Part shown: positions 1 to 6,681 of the stretch, piece by piece
How the letters are laid out: every line of letters starts with the position of its first letter
How positions within the stretch are numbered: position 1 is the first letter of the stretch
Origin: JANXQG01 sp037147235
GTDB taxonomy: Bacteria > Planctomycetota > Planctomycetia > Pirellulales > Thermoguttaceae
Direction of reading: 5' to 3'
Length of the DNA stretch: 24,826 nt
NCBI GenBank assembly: GCA_037147235.1
Contig: JBAWVO010000069.1
Coordinates: 1-24,826, forward strand
Made by a program: the position numbers and the translations under genes
The notes under the pieces: generated by a model
Database searches by the model: none
Seen by the model: only the letters and a program-made list of their open reading frames with translations
Told to the model about the DNA's origin: nothing

Positions 1-2
1 CC

Positions 3-488
3 ATCAAAACGACCAATAGGAATTTGTTCAAGTTATTTTTGCGCGGTCGCTTAGGCCGTGCGATTGACAGTTCGGACCAGGTGCTTGCCGCGGTGCTGCA
101 CAAGGCGAAACTCTGGCAGCGCATTAATCCAAAGCCCGTGAATGAGCGGCAGCGGCTTGTCATCAACCGCCTGTTAAACGACTTCAAGGGGTATCTCACA
201 ACCTCGAAATATGCGAAGCTTGCCAAGTGCTCATCGGATACCGCCCTTCGCGATATCCGAGAACTGCTCAGCCGAGGCATCCTTGTGCAAAACCCCAGCG
301 GTGGGCGAAGTACAAGCTATCGACTTGCGGAGCCTGACAGCATCACCGCTGATCGGCAAATGCCGAATGATACAAAGGGGGGGCGGGAGTCTTTGTTACT
401 CTCATTTAAGACTCCCGACCTGGTGGGTGAAGCTCAGTGGCTGGCCTGCGTATACCCTGTCAACGCTTTACCCGTCATGTTACCATGA
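3..488 (+). CDS. Fic-family protein, C-terminal part (5' end outside window, 3' end disrupted)
   Basis: The frame is open at the left edge, so the catalytic Fic domain (HPFxxGNGR), if present, lies outside the window. What is visible matches the C-terminal end of Fic/DUF4172-type proteins: a helix ending LGRAID, the sequence NERQRLVINRLL, then a winged-helix segment with SKYAKLAKCSSDTALRDI and ILVQNPSGGRSTSYRLAE. In this family the protein normally stops just after the GGRSTSY motif, at about base 330 here. About 50 further residues with no family resemblance follow, running into the hairpin-rich sequence at 384-549, so the natural stop has probably been lost through insertion or rearrangement. 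Fic enzymes transfer AMP or related groups to target proteins, and the winged helix may bind DNA. Assignment to the family is fairly secure; whether the gene is functional cannot be judged. Confidence 0.7.
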   Translation: MKTTNRNLFKLFLRGRLGRAIDSSDQVLAAVLHKAKLWQRINPKPVNERQRLVINRLLNDFKGYLTTSKYAKLAKCSSDTALRDIRELLSRGILVQNPSGGRSTSYRLAEPDSITADRQMPNDTKGGRESLLLSFKTPDLVGEAQWLACVYPVNALPVMLP

Positions 489-549
489 CGGGCGCATGAA
501 TCGAGGCCAGGATGGCTTGCTCTAGCTCTTTCCCGTACGGCTCTTTCAT
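384..549 (-). mobile_element. Possible group II intron-associated fragment
   Basis: Read on the minus strand, this stretch starts with an ATG at 549 encoding MKEPYGKEL. It continues with a 9-bp stem hairpin (CCCGTCATG, 471-479, pairing with 484-492) and then the complement of 432-465, which contains GCGTTGACAGGGTATACG and CAGGCCAGCCACTGAGC. From memory, an MKEPYGK start followed by GCGTTGACAGGG and AGGCCAGCCATTGAGC is characteristic of the sequence upstream of the reverse transcriptase in many bacterial group II introns. A second hairpin with a perfect 10-bp stem (384-393 with 408-417) lies beyond it. No reverse transcriptase is present, so this would be a short relic. The identification rests on recall only. 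Confidence 0.3.
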
Positions 550-630
550 CCGTTACTCCTTGCCGGTTTTGGCCGGCGCACCCAGACCCATTTGGTTTCC
601 TCGATTAGGACAAAATTTCAAGAATTGCTA

Positions 631-660
631 TTGACAAATGCACTATGGAACCGATAATGT
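631..660 (+). promoter_or_regulatory. Sigma-70-type promoter P1
   Basis: TTGACA at 631-636 and TAATGT at 655-660 are separated by 18 bp. The -10 box sits inside the left arm of the palindrome at 643-685. No ORF starts directly behind it before P2, so it probably contributes to transcription of the abiEi-like gene at 837. Confidence 0.5.
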
Positions 661-685
661 CCTAAGGACATTATCGGTTCCATAG
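643..685. promoter_or_regulatory. Perfect 43-bp palindrome, likely operator 1
   Basis: Bases 643-663 are the exact reverse complement of 665-685 around a single central A at 664, giving 21-bp arms. The centre reads GTCCTAAGGAC and the outer ends are CTAT and ATAG. It overlaps the -10 box of P1. AbiEi antitoxins are known to bind inverted repeats upstream of their own operon and repress it, so this is a natural candidate operator for the downstream product. It could instead act as an RNA hairpin. Confidence 0.65.
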
Positions 686-760
686 CAGTACATTACTACT
701 CCGGCGACCGTCTTGAAGCCACTCCTCTTGTGGCTGGCTAAAATTATTCTGAGGCAGGGC

Positions 761-789
761 TTGACTTCTTGATAGAAGCGTGGTATGCT
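761..789 (+). promoter_or_regulatory. Sigma-70-type promoter P2 of the abiE-like operon
   Basis: TTGACT at 761-766 and TATGCT at 784-789 are 17 bp apart. The -10 box and the expected start point (about 796) lie in the palindrome at 786-822. The abiEi-like start codon follows at 837, giving a leader of roughly 40 nt with no clear Shine-Dalgarno sequence. Confidence 0.6.
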
Positions 790-822
790 ATAAGCATCGT
801 CCTTAGGACGATGCTTATAGCA
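786..822. promoter_or_regulatory. Perfect 37-bp palindrome, likely operator 2
   Basis: Bases 786-803 are the exact reverse complement of 805-822 around a central T at 804 (18-bp arms). The core GTCCTTAGGAC matches the core of the first palindrome (GTCCTWAGGAC), and CTAT/ATAG again flank it, but the sequence between differs in length and composition. It covers the -10 box and probable transcription start of P2, which suits a repressor site. Confidence 0.65.
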
Positions 823-836
823 CACCGCAATATATC

Positions 837-1733
837 ATGCCGAGAACCACAATAGCGTCCCAAGTTCTTGAATATCTGGCCCAGGAACGCCGAATAATCG
901 CGGCTGACTGGCGATTCCACGTTATGTACATGCGCATGGCCCGAACGCACGGCTATGCTCTGCCGGATATAGTCAAACTGAATCACCTAATTAAGGCACT
1001 TCATTCCGCGCGCGACATTGCGCCCATTGCCGGGATCTCTGGCGTTTTTCGGATCACCGTCCCCTACGCCTCGGTTCTTCCGTCGCCCCAGGAAGTCATC
1101 ATTCAAGAGGCGAATCCAATTGCCGTCTTCAGCCATTTTACTGCGGCGGCGTACCACGACCTCACCAACGAGATACCCAATACCATTCACCTGTCTCACT
1201 TCAGGACTAGCTCCAGCCGCTTGCCGTTGGGAACAACACCGGAAGACTGGACCGATATCCCCGAACCCCGACGAAGAACCCCCGAAGCAATCGATGGCGC
1301 GCAAATCCAGTGGTTTCAAACAAAGGCAGAGTGGGATTTTGGACACGTTGTTGGATATGTGCAGGGCAACCCAATATACATTACCGATCTAGAACGAACG
1401 CTACTCGACATTCTTCGCTTCCCAGACAGGAGCGGAGGTGCCATGCAAGTTCTGCGCATGTGGAAGCGTGCCGCCCCGAGATTGCGACTTGACTTACTAA
1501 TCGACTATGCGGGGCGATTCGACCAGACTTTGCTCCGGCAGAGAGTCGGTTTCATCCTCGAACATCTCCGATTGACTCACCCAATTCTACAAGATTGGGC
1601 CAAGAACAGCGTTCGGGGCAGTTCAGCAAAGCTCATTGCCAATGCTGATTTCTCCCCAACCTTCTCCGAACGCTGGAACCTCTCAATCAACATTCCGGAT
1701 ACCATCCTCTCCGAACTCCAGGATGACTTATGA
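837..1733 (+). CDS. AbiEi-type antitoxin / transcriptional autoregulator (type IV toxin-antitoxin)
   Basis: A 298-residue protein with the layout of the AbiEi antitoxin family (COG5340-like). An N-terminal winged-helix region (about residues 1-75) is followed by the antitoxin domain, in which I see IAVFSHFTAAAYHDLTNEIPNTIHL, QIQWFQ and the family-typical ITDLERTLLDIL. The C-terminus (NADFSPTFSERWNLSINIP) corresponds to the usual end of these proteins, so it appears full length. Known AbiEi proteins counteract the cognate AbiEii nucleotidyltransferase toxin and repress their own promoter by binding inverted repeats; two palindromes over the promoters fit that. The start ATG at 837 lies about 40 nt from the predicted transcription start. 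Its stop overlaps the start of the toxin gene (ATGA), the usual translational coupling, but the toxin is broken. Confidence 0.75.
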   Translation: MPRTTIASQVLEYLAQERRIIAADWRFHVMYMRMARTHGYALPDIVKLNHLIKALHSARDIAPIAGISGVFRITVPYASVLPSPQEVIIQEANPIAVFSHFTAAAYHDLTNEIPNTIHLSHFRTSSSRLPLGTTPEDWTDIPEPRRRTPEAIDGAQIQWFQTKAEWDFGHVVGYVQGNPIYITDLERTLLDILRFPDRSGGAMQVLRMWKRAAPRLRLDLLIDYAGRFDQTLLRQRVGFILEHLRLTHPILQDWAKNSVRGSSAKLIANADFSPTFSERWNLSINIPDTILSELQDDL

Positions 1734-2114
1734 ATGGTCAATCGTTGTATCCAACGTCACTGGAAAGTATCGCTCAATGGAGTCGAGACAATGGACATCT
1801 TAGCAGAAAAACTCCGCTCGCTTCTCCAGCAAAAGCCCCGTAACAGATACCGCAGTCAAGACGTTTACGATATTGCCGAATACGTGCGCAAGTCTGCTAT
1901 CGACCGCAGAAAGATCGCAACCTACTTGCAACAGAAGTCACGTATTCGCGGCATTGAGGCACGCAAATCTTCGTTTGACGACGAGATCCGCGACATGGCT
2001 GCAAAGGAGTACGAGCAGCGTATTCGGGAAGAAGCTCCCCGCGACTTCATTCCATTCGATGAAGCTTGGCAGGATGTGTTGTCCCTCGTCCAGTCTCTCG
2101 ATATTCCAGATTAG
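1730..2114 (+). pseudogene. AbiEii nucleotidyltransferase toxin, internally deleted
   Basis: The expected toxin start ATG at 1730 overlaps the antitoxin stop and opens a frame reading MNGQSLYPTSLESIAQWSRDNG, like the N-terminus of AbiEii toxins whose first helix carries I-x-x-W. That frame soon loses resemblance and stops. From about 1780 another frame (open from 1734 to 2114) carries the family's C-terminal half: ETMDILAEKLRSLL, then RSQDVYDI, and a helical tail ending at 2114. Complete AbiEii proteins have roughly 250-300 residues with a GG/GS and D-x-D nucleotidyltransferase core; that core (about 100-150 residues) is absent. The simplest reading is an out-of-frame internal deletion near 1790. 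A 126-residue product beginning at the ATG at 1734 could still be made but would lack catalytic residues. Confidence 0.7.
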
Positions 2115-2154
2115 TCGGCACAGATCGACCCCAGAGAAAGGCCCTCCCGCTACG

Positions 2155-2191
2155 GTGCCCTGGAGAATGTCCCGCCAAATGAGGTTGACAC
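2155..2191. repeat. Degenerate terminal CRISPR repeat
   Basis: The last 12 bases here match the end of the array repeat (TGAGGTTGGCAC) except for one G-to-A change, and the first four bases also match; the middle has diverged. It is followed by a 33-nt spacer-like stretch (2192-2224) before the first perfect repeat, close to the 34-37 nt typical of this array. A degenerate repeat normally marks the leader-distal end. Confidence 0.6.
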
Positions 2192-2224
2192 ACTCGGCAA
2201 ACGATCATGTGGTATAGGGTATCC

Positions 2225-3351
2225 GTGCTGGTGCCCCACTCGTCTCCGGTGAGGTTGGCACAGGCAGTCGGCGAGGGTTTGCGGGGTGTAGATGCTGTGC
2301 TGGTGCCCCACTCGTCTCCGGTGAGGTTGGCACCCGCCAAGACAGCAAACTGCTGATGCCAGTACATGTGCTGGTGCCCCACTCGTCTCCGGTGAGGTTG
2401 GCACTTTGCCGCCACGCATGACTTGGTACGGACGGCCCAGGTGCTGGTGCCCCACTCGTCTCCGGTGAGGTTGGCACGCCCATCGCCACGGTACGAACAC
2501 CGGCCTGATAATTGTGCTGGTGCCCCACTCGTCTCCGGTGAGGTTGGCACGCCAGCAGCTTGGGTACGGCGGCAGTAATTATCGTGTGCTGGTGCCCCAC
2601 TCGTCTCCGGTGAGGTTGGCACTCGTTGTCCATGTGGACTGTTCAGGCAGTACGACGAGCTTGTGCTGGTGCCCCACTCGTCTCCGGTGAGGTTGGCACC
2701 CGCTGGCGGGGAGGGGAGAAAATGAGAGATATGAGTGCTGGTGCCCCACTCGTCTCCGGTGAGGTTGGCACGGTTGGCGAACGGCATCATCGGAACACTT
2801 TGCCGTGTGCTGGTGCCCCACTCGTCTCCGGTGAGGTTGGCACTTTAGCAACTTGCCATAAAGGCCCGTAAGCCGCTGGTGCTGGTGCCCCACTCGTCTC
2901 CGGTGAGGTTGGCACTCGGAACTTGGCGGGCAGCTCGTCCGGCGGGGTGAGTGCTGGTGCCCCACTCGTCTCCGGTGAGGTTGGCACTTTTTTCTCCGGC
3001 CTGCTTTTGTACTTCTTTTTTTGCGTGCTGGTGCCCCACTCGTCTCCGGTGAGGTTGGCACGCCCCGCCTGTTGTCGAGGCGATTGAACTAGCCACGTGC
3101 TGGTGCCCCACTCGTCTCCGGTGAGGTTGGCACAACCAATCCACAGCCGCTTTTTAACCTACTCGATAAGGTGCTGGTGCCCCACTCGTCTCCGGTGAGG
3201 TTGGCACGTACGGAAGCGGAGGTATCGGCAAGACAAAGCTGGGTGCTGGTGCCCCACTCGTCTCCGGTGAGGTTGGCACTCAACAGCACCTTGGGTGTCG
3301 TGAGGCAGCAGGGAGTGCTGGTGCCCCACTCGTCTCCGGTGAGGTTGGCAC
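2225..3351. CRISPR. CRISPR array: 16 identical 37-bp repeats, 15 spacers
   Basis: On the plus strand each repeat begins GTGCTGGTGCCCC and ends CCGGTGAGGTTGGCAC. Repeats start at 2225, 2297, 2368, 2441, 2514, 2586, 2663, 2735, 2807, 2879, 2951, 3025, 3097, 3171, 3243 and 3315, and I see no mismatch in any copy. Spacers are 34-37 nt (mostly 35), except one of 40 nt at 2623-2662, and none repeats another. Both repeat ends are GTGC/GCAC, so either transcript ends in GCAC, as Cas12b crRNA repeats commonly do. The degenerate copy at the left end, with its right part conserved, favours a leader on the right (after 3351) and transcription on the minus strand, the same strand as cas12. No spacer obviously matches elsewhere in the window. 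Confidence 0.98.
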
Positions 3352-3554
3352 AGGTGTATCTCTAAAGTCTTTTCTGGCAACCGGTTAAGGTAGGCCAATT
3401 CAAGCAACTGCAAAAATCAGGTTTCAAAGTCTCCAAAATCTCTTCCGCAGGTTCCTTCTGTCACTGCAACTCATTGTGGCTACAAGTTTTGCAACTATTC
3501 ATGTACCGCCACCGCTGAAATTAGGCACAGCGGTCTTCGCAACTTGTTTTGCCG
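3352..3554. other. Gap between CRISPR array and cas12; candidate leader
   Basis: This 203-bp stretch is richer in A/T than its surroundings and has no credible ORF. In type V-B loci a tracrRNA often lies between effector and array, so I searched both strands for a stretch complementary to the repeat. The best match was only six bases (GGAGAC on the minus strand near 3428-3433), too short to call. The stretch holds a small inverted repeat at 3511-3534 and is the likeliest site of the array leader. Confidence 0.4.
3511..3534 (-). terminator. Weak hairpin just downstream of cas12
   Basis: ACCGCTG (3511-3517) pairs with CAGCGGT (3528-3534) across a 10-nt loop, about 20 bp after the cas12 stop. 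There is no T-run behind it on the minus strand, so an intrinsic terminator is only a possibility. Confidence 0.2.
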
Positions 3555-6395
3555 TCAGGTCTTCGGGCTGAGTTCCGGTGCTATATTCCGAATTCGCCCT
3601 CGCCCACTCGTCAATACTTGATTTACCTCATTCTTGATCCGGTCTCGGTGAGCAATGTGGTGGGCCTTGCCCAACCAGCGGCCGGCGTGATTGTAGAAAC
3701 TCACTTTCTTACCGACAGTCACGGTTGCCCCGTGCTGTTTCTCGGTCAGGCCCACCATCACGAACCCATTGGAATCGGCTACCAACTTGGCGAACAACTT
3801 GCCGGTCTGGCTCTTGATAAAAGCGTTTTCTCGCTTGCCTGTCGAGACTGGAATCAGAAATTCTGTCTCGCTGATCTTCACTGCGCGAAGCTGGCTCAGG
3901 ACACTGTGGCGGGTGAAGAATCGTTCCGCGATTCTCATGGATGCGTTTGTGTTCGCGTCGGTGCGGCAGAGTCCCTTCTCCCAGAAGTATAAGTTCTCGT
4001 GGTCGCGGAATCCAAAGTCGCCTGTAGGGGCAAGCTGGCTCGTGTGACGAGGATCGACCTCGGCCATCGCGATCCCGACCTCTGACAGGGCCTCCTCAAG
4101 TTTCTCGATGACCTTTGCTGGGGCGAAGAGGTTCCAGCGATAGTTATCGTAATGATCCATGATCCGGCCCTCAATATCCGGTATCCCAAAATCCTCCACG
4201 ATCACGATTTGGACACGGTGTTGCTGTGCCTTCTCGACGATCGCGCGGACTAGCTTATTGGTGAGATCGCGCCGCAGACCATTGAAGTGACGAATGTGGG
4301 CCGCGAGGAACTCGGTGGGGTGACGCTTGTAATCCACGCCCTCGGCCAATTGAAACTGGCCGGGGCAGACTTCCACGATCTTTCCCTTTTCAAGCAAGCG
4401 GAGCAGGGCCGCCTTGCCACAGGGGGCGAACTGGCGGCGGCCGGTTTTGACGACCGACTCGACGTGTTCATCGCTGACACGGGTGCGCCCTTCGCCGGTC
4501 AGGGCCAGAACGTAGTCCTCGGCGGTCCAAGAGTAATAGGTCCAGGACTTGGCCAGACTTTGCCACCGCTTGACTGCCCCGAGCACCTGCACGGTCTCGG
4601 CACAAATCCCTTCCCAGGATGCCCCCTTCTTGTCCGGGCGGTCCCGCAGGGCGAACTCGCTGATCGACTTTTCCAGCTTCGACTTGATCTCACTGAACTT
4701 GCGGTGGATTTCGTCCTTGCGGGCGAAGTCGTCGGCACAGTGCTCGATGCCGAGCCGCTCGACATGCTCAAGCAGTTTTTCTTTCTCCAACTTGTTGAGT
4801 CCCACGCCACCCCGCAAGTTCTTGCTGAGGCGAATATACTTGGCCAGGAAGTAACCGGCTTCCGTATTCTTATAGAGGCCGTCCCGGAGCGACTTGGAGC
4901 CGCACCGGCCAATCTTGCCGTGTTCCGTGAAGGCGGCCGTGCTGCCGCCAAAGACCCCGCAGTCTCCCGGCAGGCCGGTGTCGATTATTGAATAGTCGGC
5001 CAGCGTGGTGACGCCGAGATCAATCGACATGGCCTTGACGGCCGGCGGCGTGTCCGTCCGGCTGGTGCTGGAATAGTAGGCCCGCGCGTCGCAGATTTCT
5101 TTCGGAATCTCAGTCTTGTTAATCCCCACTGCCAGACTCAGATAGTAGTTGCCGTTCTTCTTGAGCAGCTTCGGTTCCTTGATGATGCCGACCAGCGGCG
5201 TCTTGCCCCGTTTGAAGGAAATCTGGAACCCGTTGACCTTGCCTTTACCATCCTTGACGGGCGCGATCTCGGGGTTCTGGAAATACTTGCTCCGCCGCAG
5301 GCGCGGGGTAATATCCCCGCCCGGCAAGTGGAGCGTGGCCGCGATCTGACCCTTCACCACGGTGAGCGTGATTGAATAGCCGTTGCCGGTCAGCCCGAAG
5401 GGGAATTGCAAAGGCGAGGTCTCGGCATCGCACACGGTCACGCGGGCATCAACCTTCTTCCGCAGGTATTCCGCCTCGGCCAGATAGACCCGCCCTAACT
5501 CCTCAAAGTCGCCTTGCAGGTCAGGGTATTGTGTCAGCAAGCTCAAGACGGGTTGGTAGTCTGCGTCTTTCCCTTCGACTGCACGCAGTACGCGCCCGCT
5601 GATTTTGTAACCCTCCTGCTTGAAGAGTTGGTCGGCGAATTGCTTGAATTGTGGATAGGCGGTTGGGTCCACTTCGCCAAGGCCCTTCTCGAATGTCACG
5701 CGCAACTCCTCCTTGACGGTCTTGCAGGCCCAGTCCCGGTCTCGCCAGCTTTTCAGCCGGCCGGTGATTCCCACGAGGATGCCCAGCAACTTGTTCTTGT
5801 CGATTCCACGGGAGTCCAAGGGGAGGAGGCCGAGTTCGCGGAGTTGTAGACCGGCGGACATGCTCGGTCGGTTCTTGCCAGCCAAGGCCAGCTTGCCGAA
5901 ACCCTCCAGGTTGCCTGACTTAAAATACTTCTGACAGATTTTCGGCGACAGGATTTGGTATTTCTGGGGTAGTGCGGTGAGTACCTTCTTCAACTGAGCC
6001 CAGGTCTTCTTTCCTACCAGGCCTTTTTGACCCTTGACTTTCTGGCCGCAAAGTGCTGTTTTGAGTTCCTGATACTGCTTGATCTTGTTGGTGCAGTTAC
6101 CACTCATGCTGTCCTTCTCAAAGAACATCGAATAGCAATTCTCCGAGTGCAGCCACGAGGGGTCATCCGATCCAGGGCCTTTGTCCACGGGCAGGATTCC
6201 ATTGGCGAATTGGAAGTACAGATCAGCCAGTTCTGGCGGGAGGACAATCGAGTTGTCCACCGGGCGACCGAGGGCCGCGAGGAAGAACTTGGTGAGGTAG
6301 CTCCCCATCTCGTTCGAGTCGCGGTGCAAGTCGATAAGCTCTTGCTGGGGGAGGTCGATAAGCAGGTGGCTGGTCTTGTAGGTGGTGTTGCTCAT
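3555..6395 (-). CDS. cas12: Compact Cas12 effector nuclease, Cas12b-like (type V)
   Basis: An RNA-guided DNA nuclease of the Cas12 group, 946 residues from the ATG at 6395. An in-frame TTG at 6431 would add 12 residues and has no ribosome site. The split RuvC domain is clear: RuvC-I MSIDLGVTTLADYSI (D459), RuvC-II IVIVEDFGIPD (E734), RuvC-III RTDANTNASMRI (D813). Cas12b-like features include the WDRD-like SWRDRDW segment and GRVLRA before the second recognition-lobe part, and HTSQLAPTGDFGFRD before RuvC-III, which parallels the Cas12b stretch SSRYCSVTGAPGFRC. The cysteines of that stretch are missing, so no zinc ribbon is expected. Cas12b proteins are usually about 1100-1300 residues, so this one is short. 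It lies beside the array, on the strand the array probably uses. No cas1, cas2 or cas4 is present. Subtype is uncertain: a divergent V-B member or an undescribed relative. Confidence 0.9.
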   Translation of the reverse strand: MSNTTYKTSHLLIDLPQQELIDLHRDSNEMGSYLTKFFLAALGRPVDNSIVLPPELADLYFQFANGILPVDKGPGSDDPSWLHSENCYSMFFEKDSMSGNCTNKIKQYQELKTALCGQKVKGQKGLVGKKTWAQLKKVLTALPQKYQILSPKICQKYFKSGNLEGFGKLALAGKNRPSMSAGLQLRELGLLPLDSRGIDKNKLLGILVGITGRLKSWRDRDWACKTVKEELRVTFEKGLGEVDPTAYPQFKQFADQLFKQEGYKISGRVLRAVEGKDADYQPVLSLLTQYPDLQGDFEELGRVYLAEAEYLRKKVDARVTVCDAETSPLQFPFGLTGNGYSITLTVVKGQIAATLHLPGGDITPRLRRSKYFQNPEIAPVKDGKGKVNGFQISFKRGKTPLVGIIKEPKLLKKNGNYYLSLAVGINKTEIPKEICDARAYYSSTSRTDTPPAVKAMSIDLGVTTLADYSIIDTGLPGDCGVFGGSTAAFTEHGKIGRCGSKSLRDGLYKNTEAGYFLAKYIRLSKNLRGGVGLNKLEKEKLLEHVERLGIEHCADDFARKDEIHRKFSEIKSKLEKSISEFALRDRPDKKGASWEGICAETVQVLGAVKRWQSLAKSWTYYSWTAEDYVLALTGEGRTRVSDEHVESVVKTGRRQFAPCGKAALLRLLEKGKIVEVCPGQFQLAEGVDYKRHPTEFLAAHIRHFNGLRRDLTNKLVRAIVEKAQQHRVQIVIVEDFGIPDIEGRIMDHYDNYRWNLFAPAKVIEKLEEALSEVGIAMAEVDPRHTSQLAPTGDFGFRDHENLYFWEKGLCRTDANTNASMRIAERFFTRHSVLSQLRAVKISETEFLIPVSTGKRENAFIKSQTGKLFAKLVADSNGFVMVGLTEKQHGATVTVGKKVSFYNHAGRWLGKAHHIAHRDRIKNEVNQVLTSGRGRIRNIAPELSPKT

Positions 6396-6464
6396 TGTTA
6401 CTGCGGTCGAATGCGGGATTTGAGAGAACAACCGTCTTCGCGTCGGCTTCCCAGTGCAAGCTTT

Positions 6465-6650
6465 TTAAGGAGTTCTGTGAACACTGTGAAAGACCTTCAA
6501 CATGCGGATAGGGATGTCCAAAACTTCTAGCGGGTCTGGCCCCGGAATCTTTCCAAGTCGGCGAGCGTAGAGGCTGTCTGCAAGCTGAAGATTGCGCTGG
6601 AAATCAACCGGTTCGGAGGCGATGAGTTGCTCCTCGAACTTGTGAAACAC
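6465..6650 (-). CDS. Small hypothetical protein or gene remnant downstream of argG
   Basis: Just after the argG stop, a minus-strand frame encodes a sequence that reads like a genuine protein: VFHKFEEQLIASEPVDFQR, then NLQLADSLYARRLGKIPGPD and LEVLDIPIRMLKVFHS. It resembles, from memory, small uncharacterised planctomycete proteins with a FEEQLIA-EPADFRRNL core. The frame is open further upstream into argG, so the start is unclear; I chose the GTG at 6650 because it leaves argG intact and keeps the conserved-looking part (61 residues). It lacks a visible ribosome-binding site. It may be a 3' fragment stranded at the boundary between argG and the cas12 locus. No function is proposed. Confidence 0.4.
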   Translation of the reverse strand: MFHKFEEQLIASEPVDFQRNLQLADSLYARRLGKIPGPDPLEVLDIPIRMLKVFHSVHRTP

Positions 6651-6681
6651 GTCAGTAGCGATGAATTGTCCATGATTGCGA

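Noticed and set aside
706..736. Small hairpin AGCCAC/GTGGCT between the two palindromes as a terminator
   Set aside because: The stem is six bases and is followed by mixed A/T rather than a T-run.
643..825. 60-codon minus-strand frame spanning both palindromes
   Set aside because: It is made of palindrome arms and has no ribosome site or protein-like character.
2113..2121. A further repeat-like end (GTCGGCAC) 33 nt before the degenerate repeat
   Set aside because: Only about 8 of 13 bases match and it overlaps the end of the toxin remnant; chance is likely.
2185..2218. TTGACA at 2185 and TATAGG at 2213 as a promoter reading into the array from the left
   Set aside because: The spacing is 22 bp, too long for a sigma-70 promoter, and the TTGACA is explained by one base change in the degenerate repeat.
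2047..3413. Several long frames through the CRISPR array with repeated ANLTGDEWGTST or QPHRRRVGHQH peptides
   Set aside because: They arise from translating the 37-bp repeat, which has few stops; spacers differ in length so no consistent frame exists.
3428..3433. GGAGAC on the minus strand as a tracrRNA anti-repeat
   Set aside because: Six bases is expected by chance over this length and no extension is possible.
4287..4991. 234-codon plus-strand frame opposite cas12
   Set aside because: It is antisense to a clear RuvC nuclease, and its composition is that of a mirrored GC-rich gene.
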